NCBI GenBank assembly: GCA_037157565.1
Contig: JAZHRO010000063.1
Span: forward strand, 11,328,001 to 11,392,000
Direction of reading: 5' to 3'
Source: Thalassia testudinum
Taxonomy: Eukaryota > Streptophyta > Magnoliopsida > Alismatales > Hydrocharitaceae
DNA: 64,000 nucleotides
Part shown: positions 34,139 to 46,235 of the stretch, one piece after another
Position numbering within the stretch: the stretch's first letter is position 1
Layout: the number at the start of each line of letters is the position of its first letter
Made by a program: the position numbers and the translations under genes
The notes under the pieces: generated by a model
Database searches by the model: none
Told to the model about the DNA's origin: nothing
What the model saw: only the letters and a program-made list of their open reading frames with translations

Positions 34139-37100
34139 TTGATAGATTCGGGAACTACTATTCACATTAGTGTGTCTGTGCAGGGTTGCCTAAGCTGCCG
34201 AATGCTAAGTGATGGTGAAAGATACATCTATGTGGGAGACGACAAGAAGGTGGAGGTAGAAGCCATTGTAGATCTCAGGCTATCACTGACTACTGATCAC
34301 CAGTTAGATTTGAAAGAAACATTCATTGTATCGTCATTTAGACAGAATTTAGTTTCTGTTTATCTGTTGGACAAATTTAATTATTATTGTTCATTTGGAG
34401 ATATACAATTTCAATTATTTCTTAATTCAAATTTAGTTGGTTCTGGTTCTTTATATGTTAGTGATAAATTATATATGCTACATACTTTTTCCTCAAATTT
34501 AGAAACCTTCAACGCAACTTTGAGTGGTACAAAGTATAAAATGACTCAAGAGAAGTCCGCTTTACTGTGGCATAAGCGTTTAGGCCATATCTCTAAACAA
34601 AGAATAGATAGGCTTATTTCGAATGGAATTCTTGATTCCCTTGATTGCGCGGATTTGGATGTTTGTGTAGAATGTTTAAAAGGGAAAAGAACAAACAAGA
34701 GAGGTGTAGGTGCCACTAGAGCTATAGATGTCTTAGAACTAATACATACGGATATCTGTGGTCCATTCCCTACAGCTTCCTGGAATAGGCAACAATATTT
34801 TATTACGTTCATAGACAATTACTCTAGATACATGTATCTATTTCTTCTTCATGAAAAATCACAGTCTTTGGATGTGTTCAAGTCCTATAAGGCCGAGGTG
34901 GAAAACCAACTCGGAAAGAGGATTAAGGTCGTCAGATCTGACCGTGGTGATGAGTACTATGGCAAATATAACGGATCGGGAAAACAACATCCAGGATCAT
35001 TTGCTTCTTTTCTAGATGAGTGCAGCATAGTGCCTCAGTACACCATGCCTGAAATACCAAGCATGAATGGTGTTGCTGAATGCCACAACAAAACTCTTAA
35101 GGATATGGTATAGAGTATGATTAGTCATACTTCTTTACCTGAGTCTATATGGGGAGAAGCACTCAAAACAACTGTATATGTTCTCAATTGAGTACCAACT
35201 AAAGCAGTGCCTAAAATCCCATATGAAATGTGGACTAATAAGGCACCTAGTCTGAAACATTTTCATATTTAGGGGTGTTCAGTTGAGGCTAGGCCATACA
35301 GGCCTGCTGAAAGAAAATTAGACCCTAAGACGGTCACCTGTTATTTTGTAGGGTACTCTGAGAGGTCGAAGGGTTACAAGTTTTATGACCCAACGACTCG
35401 CTCATATTTTGAGACTAAAAATGCCTACTTCTTTGAGGATGTTAGTTTGGTGAGTGATAGTCGCCACATTACATTTGAAGAACAAGATCTTGTTCAAAAA
35501 GAAATCATTAAACAAGGTCCAGTTCCTATTCCAAAATGTTGTTTCAACAACATCAGGGGAAGAAAGTAATGTGGATAATCTTCCCATTAATCAAACCGAA
35601 CAACCTCAAAACATTCAAGATCCTGCACCCATTAGGAGGCCTAGTAGAGAAAGGAGAAGTGCAATATCTAGTGATTATGTTATCTTTCTCCATGAACTAG
35701 AGGCAGACCAAATGGATATGGATCTCACTTTGGTCACTCATGCCATGAGGAGTTTCCATCATCAGGACTGGATCAATGCCATGAATGAAGAGATAAAATT
35801 CATGACTGACAACGAGGTTTGGGATGTTGTCCCATTGCCTGAAGGTGTGAAGCCCATTGCTTGTAAATGGATATTTAAAACCAAACGGGATTTATAGGGC
35901 AATGTAGACAAATGTAAGGCTCATCTTGTTGCTAAGAGATTCACTCAAAAGGAAGGCATAGACTATAAAGAGACATTTTCGCTAGTTTCATCTAAAGATT
36001 CAATTTAGAACCATAATGGCTTTGGTAGCTCATTTTGATTTGAAGCTACATCAAATGGATATAAAGATAGTGTTTCGTAATGGAAACATTAATGAAATAA
36101 TTTACATAGTGCAACCAGAAAACTTTACATTAGGAGATGCAAAGAAAATGATTTGCAAACTAAATAAAGTCATTTATGGACTAAAGCAAGTTTCAAGACG
36201 GTGGTATTACAAGTTTCATCAAATAATTATCTCATTTGGCTTTGAGACAAATCCAGTTGATGATGGTGTATACCACAAATTTTGTAGGGGAATATATATT
36301 TTCCTGGTTTTGTATTTAGATGACATCCTCCTTGCCTGTAATGACAATGGTTTACTTCAGGAAACTAAGAAATTTCTCTCTAGTAATTTTGAAATAAAAG
36401 ATCTTGGTGAAGCCTCTTTTGTATTAGGAATCCAGATACAACGAGATCGTTCTCGGGGTATCCTTAGATTATCACAAAGGAGATACATTAAAACCATTCT
36501 AAGGTGATTTGGCATGGAGAATTGCAAACCAGGAGATCCTCCAGTAGCTAAGAGAGATAAATTCTCTTTTAACCAATGCCCCAAGAATGAGTTTGAAGCT
36601 AAAGAGATGGAAAATATTCCCTATGCATCGGCAGTGGGAAGTTTGATGTATGCCCAAGTTTGCACGCGGCCAGACCTAGCATATATTATTGGCATGTTAG
36701 GCAGATATTTAAGCAAGCCTGGACCCGACCATTGGAAGGCAGCCAAGCGGGTCATGCGCTACCTACAAAGAACAAAGGATTTTATGCTCACATATAGGTG
36801 ATCAGATCATTTGGAGGTCCTCGGATATTCTAACTCTGACTTTGTGGGATGTCAAGATACCTGAAGATCTACTTTGGGATACATTTTTCTACTAGCTAAA
36901 GGGGCTATCTCGTGGAGGAGTGCAAAGCAAACCTTGATAGCCACCTCCACTATGGAAGTAGAATTTATAGCGTGCTTCGAGGCCTCAAATCATGGAGTAC
37001 GGATTAGGAATTTTGTCACAGCACTATGAATTATAGATTGTGTCTAAAGACCACTTCGACTTTACTGTGACAATAATTCGATGGTGATGTACTTCAACAG

Positions 37101-37292
37101 CAACAAACGCTCTTCGAGGTCAAAGCACATTAATATCAAGTATTTAGCGGTCAAGGAAAGAGTTCAGAGTGGACAGGTGTCCATTGAACACATTGGGACC
37201 AACTCCATGATGGCGGACCTGCTTACTAAAGGGCTAATGCCAAAAGTTTTTCATAAGCATGTTGTCTATATGTGTGTTATATCTATTCTATA
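34139..37292 (+). pseudogene. Copia pol: protease, integrase, RT, RNase H
   Basis: Protease IDSGTTIHIS (DSG catalytic motif) at about 34142; GAG-pre-integrase LWHKRLGHISKQRI and CVECLKGKRT; integrase core with HTDICGPF and VRSDRGDEYYGKY; RT from NEEIKFMTDNEVWDVV (about 35790) through QMDIKIVFRNG to the catalytic YLDDILL (about 36315); RNase H/C-terminus with YCDNNSMVMYFNSN, SKHINIKY and LLTKGLMPKVFHKHV to 37292. Stops include 34136-34138 (Trp to stop, TAG), 35189-35191 (TGA for Arg), 36505-36507 (TGA) and 36799-36801 (TGA). A frameshift lies near 36005. Confidence 0.9.
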
Positions 37293-37705
37293 ATACAACA
37301 ATTTAGTGGAAGTTTGTTCTATTTTGGTATTTCATGTATGGACATATTTTAAATTATGCGCATAATAATAAAGTTTTCCATTTTTTGAACTCATTAGTCC
37401 TTGCCATATGATCTCTTGTATGATAAAATTTTGGACCAGTTGAAAATAAGCATGTGTAGATCACATTAACATGCAATTTTCATGCATGTACCTATATCAG
37501 ATCTATGTCATTACTTATGTTAATGTATGTGATTATTGTTTGGTCTGGTTGATTTCATAATAGCGAAAATCAACTTTGGTCGTATGTTAACAGAGTATGG
37601 ACAAGATTGGTGATGTGGTTTATTGTGATGTTGTATTAATGAGCCCATACAAGTATATATGAACGTATGATTATAAGAATGATATGTATGGTTCGAGTGG
37701 GAGAT

Positions 37706-38293
37706 TGTTAAAATTATAATGCGAACCTACATATATTATTATTAAGGAATTATACGTTAAACATGTACATATATTTGGACATCACATTTATGGTCATTAA
37801 AGTGGTCTAGTTATGTAAATTGACCATTCGCATCTCATTAGGATATAGGATTTAATGCATAGAAACCTTAAGAGAAAAATGTAATTCTGTGATGGGTGGA
37901 ATTAACATTTTAATTTAAGCGGTTATAGTCCCTAGAGGGGTGAGGATAAAACGGGCATTTGATTTTCTACATCCCATCGCAGAAAAGTTATAAATAGAGT
38001 CCAAGGGGGACCCAAGGGATACCACGTCTAACACGTCTACCACCACCCCCATAAGTTCTTTTCTCTCTCTCAACCCTCTGGAAGCACCATAGCCATCTCC
38101 TTTCGTTAGAGAAGCAAGCTCACAACTCCAAAGAATCTCCGTGATCTCTGCTTCGCTTCCGCTACGATGAACTCGGGTATTCCTCTATTGTTTTCTTTCG
38201 TTTTCATTTTGGTTGATGGTATATGGAATAGAATGTTCTTTGGATTTGGTAAAAAATCATTTGATTTTGATTTTATACGAATTAAATCCATCA
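37706..38293 (+). repeat. 3' LTR of copia element
   Basis: 588 bp, TGTTAAAATT...AATCCATCA, preceded by the polypurine tract at 37695-37705. Confidence 0.93.
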
Positions 38294-39134
38294 TAATGTA
38301 TTTAACATCTATTATCTAAACTAAGGAGGATGGAGAAGGGTCTTCTTCCTCGCTCCTCACTCTCAGGCTTCTCCAATCCCACAAGTGCGCTCCTCCTCCT
38401 TAGGGTGGAATCAATGTCCACCAAAATGCGACCGATGCGATGCCCCTTCACCACGTACGATGTACGTTGCACCAAAACACAAATATGTATCAATGATAAA
38501 ATAACCTAAAAAAAATTTGTGTGAACAAAAAATTTGCTTGTAAGCTTACTAGGCCCTTTGCCTCGAGGCAACGGCACCATTTGATCGTACATTATTTTCC
38601 TTTACGATTAAGTGATGAATATGCCACATTAAATATGAATATTGTAGTACAATGTAGTGGAAAAATTGTCGATAAAACTAAATGAGATTTGAGATAGAAC
38701 CACATGATCGAGTATAGGATTTTTTTCTTTCTTATATAGTTTTGCAATTGTTATATAAAATATGGTGGAGGAAAATCTCAAATCAAAGATTAATAAAAAG
38801 GATGAGGGTTTATAAATGCAAAACTTGACACAACGGCTACAACCCTGGACTAGGAAAGTTTTATTAAATTAAATTAGGGCCCACACAAATATCTCCCTCC
38901 AACGACGTTACAACTCCGACAAAACCTAAACGCACTCCATCCACTTGTTGTCCTCGCTTTGTTTGACATTGTTGCTACCTGCATCGAGCACTACTTTCAC
39001 TCGAAGAAGCTTCTTCAACATCAAGAAAGCTACATGATGGAAGAAGGTAGCAAGATATCAAAAGGAAGTGGATCAAAGAGCTATGCCTTTAAAACCTCCA
39101 AAGCAAAGTATTAAATATAAGATTTATCATCAGA
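38294..39134. other. Non-coding stretch
   Basis: No gene is supported. The two small minus-strand frames here show no recognisable domain. Confidence 0.4.
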
Positions 39135-39244
39135 GATATTTCACGTGACTCCAATGATATCTCGTTATCTTCGGTGATATCTCCATAATTTTCGATGATA
39201 TCTCCTAATATCTGATGATATCTCATTAAGTTGAGTGATATCTC
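39135..39244. repeat. 20-bp phased GATATCTC array
   Basis: GATAT(C/T)TC starts at 39135, 39156, 39176, 39197, 39217 and 39237, spacing 20-21 bp. Sequence between the words is poorly conserved. Confidence 0.8.
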
Positions 39245-39362
39245 ATCCAAAATGTCAAAAAGCACAGGTGATTTCCCATTTTGCACTTGTGCTTTATAAT
39301 TCTTTGAAAATGAAATAATATTATTCTTCAATTTACGTAATATTATATAGGTAAAAAATAAT

Positions 39363-39715
39363 ATTATAAAATTTTATTTTGCACTGGTGTAAAATGACAT
39401 TCCGACTTTGTTAATTTTATTTTGCACTGGTAATAAGTCATTTTACACCGGTGCAAAATGGCATTCCCACTTAATTAATTTTATTTTGCACTGGTGATAA
39501 GTCATTTTGAACCGATGTTTTTACCTTAAACCATTCTTTTGGAAATTAAATTGCATCAGTGCAAATATATTCTGCATCAGTAATAAGTCATTTTGAATCA
39601 GTGATTTTTTACTTACCATTCTTGTGGAAACTAAATTCATTGGTGCAAAGGTATATTGCACCGGTGCAAACACAAATTGCACCAGTGCAATGTTGAATGC
39701 ACTGGTCAAACATGA
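39363..39715. repeat. Degenerate array of TTTGCACYGGTGC words
   Basis: Repeated TTTTGCACTGGT...TAAGTCATTTT and inverted CACCGGTGCAAAATG units, becoming shorter at the right (ATTGCACCGGTGCAAAC, ATTGCACCAGTGCAA). Many words are palindromic. Confidence 0.7.
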
Positions 39716-40312
39716 AATCGACTCTAGATGCACGATCTACACCATCAGAAAAGCTTGGAAGATGGTTAAAGAAGATGCGAAGGAGCAGTTTTGAAAGACT
39801 CCCTTTGGTATCTTTGTCAGCAGTGGAAAAATGTACCCAAACTAAAAAGAAAAAGACTTACTTTTTGATTTGATGGATGCATACAAACCAAAAGCAAGAG
39901 AGTTTGAACTACGAAACCTAAAATGGCTCTCACTCCAAATCATATAGAGGGAATATTTGGATTAAAGAATAAGGGAGAGAAAATCATAATCAGTGATGGA
40001 AACAAAAATGCAAGTGAAAGACCTATGATTTGGAGCAAGAACTTCACATTGATAAAGACCAAAGTTAGAAAGATAGCTAACTAGATTCAAGAATACCATC
40101 AAAATAACAAGGAAGGAAAGGAAAAAAAGACAAAGCACAAGAAGACTGTGACTCAAGAAAGGATAAAGCGAGTAGAAAAAGAAACAAAGATATTGGTTCT
40201 ACTAACTCTAGGGTTATTTCTTCTACCATATGAAGACTAAGCAATTGTAACTTCATTATTTGATATGGTAGAAGAAGTAGGGTCCCTAAACAAATACAAT
40301 TGAGCCAAATTA

Positions 40313-40810
40313 GTGTGTGATTACATCCATGAGGGCCTAAAGGACATGAAGAAGGAGAAGCAAACATATATTAAAGGTTGTACCATTGCATTGCACCTAT
40401 GGGCAATTGAAATGTTTAATGTCTTGGAACCCATTAACAGTGAGGTAGAAATAGTTGTTGAAAGGTATAACTATGAATACTCTTTCACAAACCATGCAAA
40501 GGCAATAGGTCTATATTTTATGGAAGCAACTGAGAACAACTTGAGGAAAGACCCATTTGAAGGAGTTGATCCCCCAAAAACCAAAAAAAAAAGAAAGGAC
40601 ATGAAAGGGAAAGAAGAAACTCCCCAAAAAAGAAGAAAACATAGAGAGGAGAAAGGAGGAGAAGAAGACAAAGGAGAAGAGGAAGAGGAAAAGAAATCAG
40701 AAGAAGAGGAAGAGGAAAAGAAACCAAAAATGGTGAAAGTTGAAGAAAGCTACTTGAACAACTTGAAACAAGAAAAAAAGGAAATGAAGAAGATAAAAAA
40801 GAATGAATAA
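40313..40810 (+). pseudogene. Unrecognised Lys/Glu-rich reading frame
   Basis: 165 codons. The first ~80 residues are globular (CDYIHEGLKDMKKEKQTYIKGCTIALHLWAIEMFNV), resembling the style of plant DUF1985/Ulp1-type or plant-mobile-domain transposon proteins, especially the W-x-K...YI-x-GC-x-x-AL-x-LW pattern. This is a weak resemblance. The rest is a charged low-complexity tail (KKKRKDMKGKEE, repeated EEEEKK) consistent with a coiled coil or nuclear-localisation-like region. Upstream, 39960-40310 has related broken coding sequence with stops, and the tail continues past the stop to about 41020, where the gypsy element begins. Probably a fragment of a captured or transposon gene. Confidence 0.35.
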
Positions 40811-41116
40811 AACATTGAAGAAGAGAGATGCGGAAAATGCAACTTTGAAGGAATAAATTAAAGAATTAAAGGAAAATTTCACCGCTTTCCTTTGTTTAAC
40901 ACAAAGCAATTAAAGTTTTGAAACTCATCATGAACAACACTAAGGAGAACAACTGTATGAAGAGGAGAGAGTAATGGAAGAAGAGAAGAAGCGATGCCAA
41001 AATGTGCATGAATTGGCGGAGCAACCCAGAGTCACATCCAACCCCCTTCTTCTTCCAATATACCTTCCCCTAACAAATTGATGTTTGAGCCTATCTCAGG
41101 CCCTTCTACTTCATTC

Positions 41117-44100
41117 ATGTCGCCTGAGGAAATAGAAGACATGAAAAGGCTTCATGCAAACTCGGTCCAATGGGCGATGGAGGAGTTTCGAAGTGAGTTC
41201 CAGCAACAACTCACGCAAATTTCATATTCCAGTTCTTAAGGCAATTAAGGGGAAAATTTTGATACCCTAGATGCTGGGTTTATGTTGCAAATCAAAGGCA
41301 AAAGGTTATATTTTCCTTTTTTCAATGGCTCTTCTGATCCAATGGCATGGAAATACAAAGCAGAATAGTACTTCTTATTTTATAATGTTCTAGCTGCTCA
41401 GAAATTACCATTTGAATCTTTCCATTTAAACGGTGAAGCTTTACAATGGTATTGGTGGTTCACAAATACTAAGGGAGTTACAGATTGGAATTCGTTTGTC
41501 ACAACTCTCAATGTCAAACTTAACCTAGATTTCTTGGAAGATCCGCATGGGATCTTAAGTAAATTAAAATAAGTGGGTTTATTAGCTGATTATGTTAGGG
41601 AATTTGAAAGGTTGTCTAACAAAATTAAAGGTATGCAAGAAAAGTATTTGTTGGGTACATTTATTAGCGGCTTGCGAGAAGATTTAGCATTTGAGGTCCA
41701 TTCTTTCAAACCTACTACATTGTTAGATGCTATGGAGTTGGCTAGACTTCAAGAAGACAAGATGTTGCAAGCTCGTCAGCCCTTTGTTAGCAATAATTCA
41801 AAAGGAATATTGGCTACTCCTGATAAGGCTACCCTTTCAATTTTGAAAGCAAAGCCAATGGTTAAGAAATTAACCACTACTCAGTAAGAGGAAAAGGTAA
41901 AAAAAGGTCTATGTTTCCAATGTGGTGATAAGTGGTCTAGAGATCACAAATGTAAGACACTATTTACAATTCATTTGATACCTGATGATCAGTTGGATGC
42001 CTCTATGGACAATGAAACCTTTTATCAAGCAGTCACCGATCCCTGTCTAGAAATATCATCCCATGCAATTAATGGCATTGATGGAAATTCAACCATGCGG
42101 GTAGAAGGTAAGATACATGTCATTCCTACTGTGGTGCTAATTGATTCAGGAATCTCTGATAACTTCCTTGATCCCAAGATGATTGCTAAGTTGGGATTAA
42201 AAATTACTGATCCTTCTAAATTCCAGGTGATGGTAGCTACGAGCCATCATGTGGAAAGTTCGGGTAAGTGCATCGGGGTGTAAATCAATCTACATACTTT
42301 GTGCATGACTGTTGATTTTTATATCTTACCTTTAGGGGGAATGTGATGTGGTACCAGGCACTAATTGGCTAAAACAGCTAGGCACAATTGAATGAAATTT
42401 CTAGGAACTTTCCATGAGATCTCTGATTAATGGCAAAAGGCACTCTTTGCATGGACTAAGACCAAAGCAATTATGTTTGGTGGAACCCCATTCTATTTCT
42501 AGAGATTTGTCAACTACTAAGATGGCATATATGATACAAGTTAAGTCTGTGCAGCCTTCTACCTCAGAGATGCCAAGTCAGAATAATTATCTGCAATGAT
42601 TAGCTAATTTGTTACATGAGTATCAAAGCATATTTCATTTGCCCCATGGGCTGCCTCCTCCCAGGTCTTATGATCACAAAATTCCTCTACAGGATGAGTC
42701 TGCCTCTATTTCGCGTGCTCCTTATCTTCATTCTCTGATATAGAAACAAATCATTGAGCAACATGTATAGGAAGCTTTGAAAGAGGGGTTAATCAGACCG
42801 AGTTCCAACTCTTTTGCAGCCCCAGTTCTTTTAGTAAAAAAATCAGATGGGTCTTGGCATATGTGTATCGATTATAAGGGATTGAATGCTATTACTATTA
42901 AAGCTAACTTTCCTATCCCATTAATTGATGATTTATTGGATGAGTTGGCAAGATCCAAAGTCTTCACCAAATTGGACCTTCAGTCGAGTTGTCATTAGAT
43001 AAGGGTGCATGATAAAGACATCCAGAAAACAGCCTCCAGAACTCATGAGGGACACTATGAATTTTTGGTAATACCATTTGGTCTTACTAAAGCTCCTTCT
43101 ACATTTCAGCATCTAATGAACACATTGTTCAAGCCTATGCTTTGTAAATTCGTTTTGGTCTTTTTTGATGACATTTTGGTCTATAGTAAGACCCTTGAAC
43201 TACATATCAATCACTTGGCAGCAGTATTTTAGATTTTACAAGCCAACAAACTCTTTCTCAAGAATACTAAGTGTACTTTTGCTATCAATTCTATCACTTA
43301 CTTGGGTCACATAATCAGCCAAGATGGAATAGCAATGGAACCTGACAAGATATCAGCTATTAAAACATGGCCACCCCCTACAACGGTAAAAGCCTTTCAT
43401 GGGTTTTTGGGATTTGTTGGATACTATCGAAAATTTATTCATAATTTTAGAATTATTTCCAAACCTCTAATAGATTTATTGAAGAAAAATTCTTTTCATT
43501 GAAACACTGAAGCTAATAGTGCTTTCCTAGCTCTGAAGGAAGCACTTATTGCAGGCCCTATGATTGCATTACCAAATTTCACTCTTCCATTTGTTGTTGA
43601 GTGTGATGCAAGTGGATTGGGTATGGGAGTAGTCTTGGCTCAAAATGGGTGTCCCTTAGCATACTTGAGTAAAGCATTTTCTATACGACAGCAGGCATGG
43701 TCGACCTATGAGAAAGAACTTCACACTATTTTGTTTGCAGTGGAATGGTGGTGCCGTTATCTCTTGGGTAGAAGATTCATTATCAGAACAGACCATCAAA
43801 GTTTACGATATTTGTTGCAGTAGAAGGCACCTACTCCAACTCAACATAAATGTTTGATTCATCTCATGGATTTAGATTTTCAATTAGAGTATAAAGAGGG
43901 TTGTCATAATCAGGACGCAAATGCTCTTTCAAGAATGGAAGAATATGCTTCCTTAACTGCTAATTCTAAACCTATTCCAGTTTGGTTGAAGGATATTAAA
44001 AATGCATATAAGTCAGACCCTGCTTTATTGCAAATGCATCATAAATGGGATACAACGTAATTGGACAGAAATGACTATCATCTTTGTGATGGAATTCTCT

Positions 44101-45410
44101 GGCATAGAAATCGTTTAGTCTTGGCACCATCTTTTTCAATCATTGAGCAGGCCATTAGACTTGCACACAACTCTCCGGAAGGTGGTCGCACAGGTTTCCA
44201 TAAACCATAGGCCGCCTTAAACAGAACTTCATATGGAAGGGTATAAATGCAGCTGTCAGGAAATATATATGCTAATGTGATGTGTGTTAGAGATGCAAAA
44301 CAGAGGCACAAGCACCTACAGGACTACTTCAGCCTTTGCCTATTCCCACACAAATTTGGCAAGATATTGCTATGGATTTTATAGAGGGCCTTCCATTATC
44401 TAACCACAAGTCAGTAAGCTTCGCAGTCGTTGATAGGATTTCCAAATATGGTCATTTCATTCCAATAGCCCACTTGTATTTAGCAAAGGATATTTTTGTT
44501 GTTTTCTTATGGGAAGTTGTTCATCTGCATGGTATTCCCTCTTCCATTGTCTCAGATAGAGAGACTATTTTTCTAAGTATAGTTTGGCAAGAATTGTTTG
44601 CAACACAAGGCACTAAATTGAAGATGAGTTCTTCCTACCATCCTCAATCAGATGGACAGTCTGAGGCTTTAAACAAATGCTTGGAGACTTACTTAAGATG
44701 TTTTTGTTATCAACAACAACACACTTGGATTCAATGGATTTCCTGGGTAGAGTATTCCCATAATACTAATGTCCATTCTTTAGCGGGGTTGACACCCATT
44801 GAAATTGTATATGGTCGGCCACCACTAATAATAATTTCTTATATCACAAGCACTTCTTCAGCACCAGATGTGGCCATTTCACTCCAAAGCCGTGAATAGA
44901 CTTTGAAAGAGCTCAAAGACCATTTACAGAAGGCATAACAAAGAATGAAGATTCAAGTTGATAGAAAAAGAATTGAAAGAACTTTCCAAGTTGGAGATTG
45001 GGTGTACTTGGAACTACAACCCTTTCGTTAGAACTTAGTGATACGTCGATATAATAACAAGCTTGCAATAAGGTACTTTGGACCTGATCAAATCATTCCA
45101 AGAGTGGGCCAAGTAGCTTCTAGACTCCAGCTTTCCCCAACGGCAAAAATTCATAATGCATTCCATATTTCACAGTTAAAAAAGAGTCATGGTGTTCATC
45201 CAATTCATAATCAATTACTACCAAAGCACCTTGAGGAGAATCCCCAGCCACACCATTTATTGGGAAGAAGAATGACTAAAAGAGACAGTGTTGCTATCAC
45301 ACAACTACTAATTCATTGGGCAAGTCAACCAGTGGGGGATGCTACGTGTGTGGATTATGCAAGCTTCCATCAGAAATATCTAGAGTTTAACCTTGAGGTC
45401 AACGTTTCCT
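41117..45410 (+). pseudogene. Gag-pol of the chromovirus-like element
   Basis: Gag from ATG 41117 (SPEEIEDMKRLHANSVQWAMEEF), retrotrans-gag core (FFNGSSDPMAWKYKAE, LLADYVREFERLSNKIKG, FISGLREDLAFEV), zinc knuckle CFQCGDKWSRDHKC (about 41911), protease VLIDSGISDNFLDP (about 42137), RT ([28 protein letters not shown] with catalytic DD at about 43170), RNase H (VECDASGLGMGVVLAQ, RTDHQSLRYLL, DANALSR), integrase (AMDFIEGLP, SDRETIF, SSYHPQSDGQSEALNK) and a chromodomain-like end (SVAITQLLIHWASQPVGDATCVDYASF). More than ten in-frame stops; most replace a Gln. Confidence 0.9.
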
Positions 45411-45424
45411 AAGGGGAGTGGATT

Positions 45425-45746
45425 TGTAAGAGATAGTCGTTACTTTTCTTGTAACAAGTGGTAGTTAGTGATTATTTGTATTGTTGTAATAACTAACAGT
45501 AATAGAGTCCAGCTGGGACTACTACTGATGTAAATACTAATAACAAAGGTCAATTGGGGGCATGTGGAATATGTTGATCACTTTCCAGTCTCTACTCTCT
45601 TTTCTCCTCTCTTAATTCTCTCTGACTTAACCTCAGCTATCCCTGATTCTTCTCTAATTCTCTTCTAATCTTAGTCAAATTGGTTGTGACTCGAGCCCAG
45701 AGTCATGTCCAACCCCCTTCTTCTTCCAGTCCAAGTTCCCCTAACA
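45425..45746 (+). repeat. 3' LTR of chromovirus-like element
   Basis: TGTAAGAGATAG...CCCCTAACA, directly after the PPT. Its last 51 bp recur at 41025-41075. Confidence 0.88.
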
Positions 45747-46235
45747 CATCCCTCATCCACAACCTTAGCTCGTTCATCTCCTCACCCTCATCTCCGACCT
45801 CACAAGCCCACTAGCCGCCAATGTTAGCCCACTGCTCCTTCCTCAGTCTTATAACCTCGACTTGCCTCCTTACCAACCTCCTCTCTACGCACAGACCTGC
45901 AACCTTCTCTCACCCACCTGCAACACCCTTACTACCAGCCTCCTCTTGCTACATTCCTCCGGCTGCGCTTCCTCTTCTTTGGCAACCACCACGTCGCCCC
46001 TCCCCCACTGAGGTTAGTACCTTCATCTCCACCTCCTACCCTCCCTTTCCGCTCCTACTCTGATCAACGCAAGGTTGGATGAGTTCGATTCCCATCTTTC
46101 TCGAAGAAAACATGGAATTAGATTTTTTTTTCTTGAATGGATTAAGTTAGAATAATTTTTTGAAGCATGAATAATATTGTTATTCTCTAGAGTGAGAATG
46201 CTGAGCCTCATCAAGTCTCCCTTCCTTCAGTAGAA
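45747..46235. other. C/T-rich stretch, possible 5' UTR of the RPL38 copy
   Basis: Pyrimidine-rich. CAACGCAAG/GTTGG at about 46057-46070 and CCTTCCTTCAG at about 46229 could be a donor and acceptor of a 5' UTR intron, but this is conjectural. Confidence 0.3.

Larger units (their letters stand above)
31522..38293 (+). mobile_element. Ty1/copia retrotransposon with both LTRs
   Basis: LTRs at 31522-32097 and 37706-38293. Primer-binding site TGGTATCAGAGCC at 32100-32112, two bases after the LTR. Polypurine tract GAGTGGGAGAT at 37695-37705. Flanking 5-mers TAAAG (31517-31521) and TAATG (38294-38298) differ by one base and are a plausible aged TSD. The internal order gag, protease, integrase, RT, RNase H is copia-type. 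Coding capacity is lost through about ten stops and frameshifts. Confidence 0.93.
41025..45746 (+). mobile_element. Ty3/gypsy chromovirus-like element, 5' LTR truncated
   Basis: The 3' LTR is complete (45425-45746, 322 bp). Only the last 51 bp of the 5' LTR remain (41025-41075, matching 45698-45746). A degenerate primer-binding site TTGATGTTTGAGCC (41078-41091; 10 of 14 match TTGGTATCAGAGCC) follows. PPT AAGGGGAGTGGAT precedes the 3' LTR. Internal order gag, protease, RT, RNase H, integrase, chromo-like C-terminus. Confidence 0.9.

Noticed and set aside
39135..39715. CRISPR-like arrays
   Set aside because: The genome is clearly plant nuclear. Repeats are short degenerate tandem words without unique spacers of constant length, and no cas genes are present.
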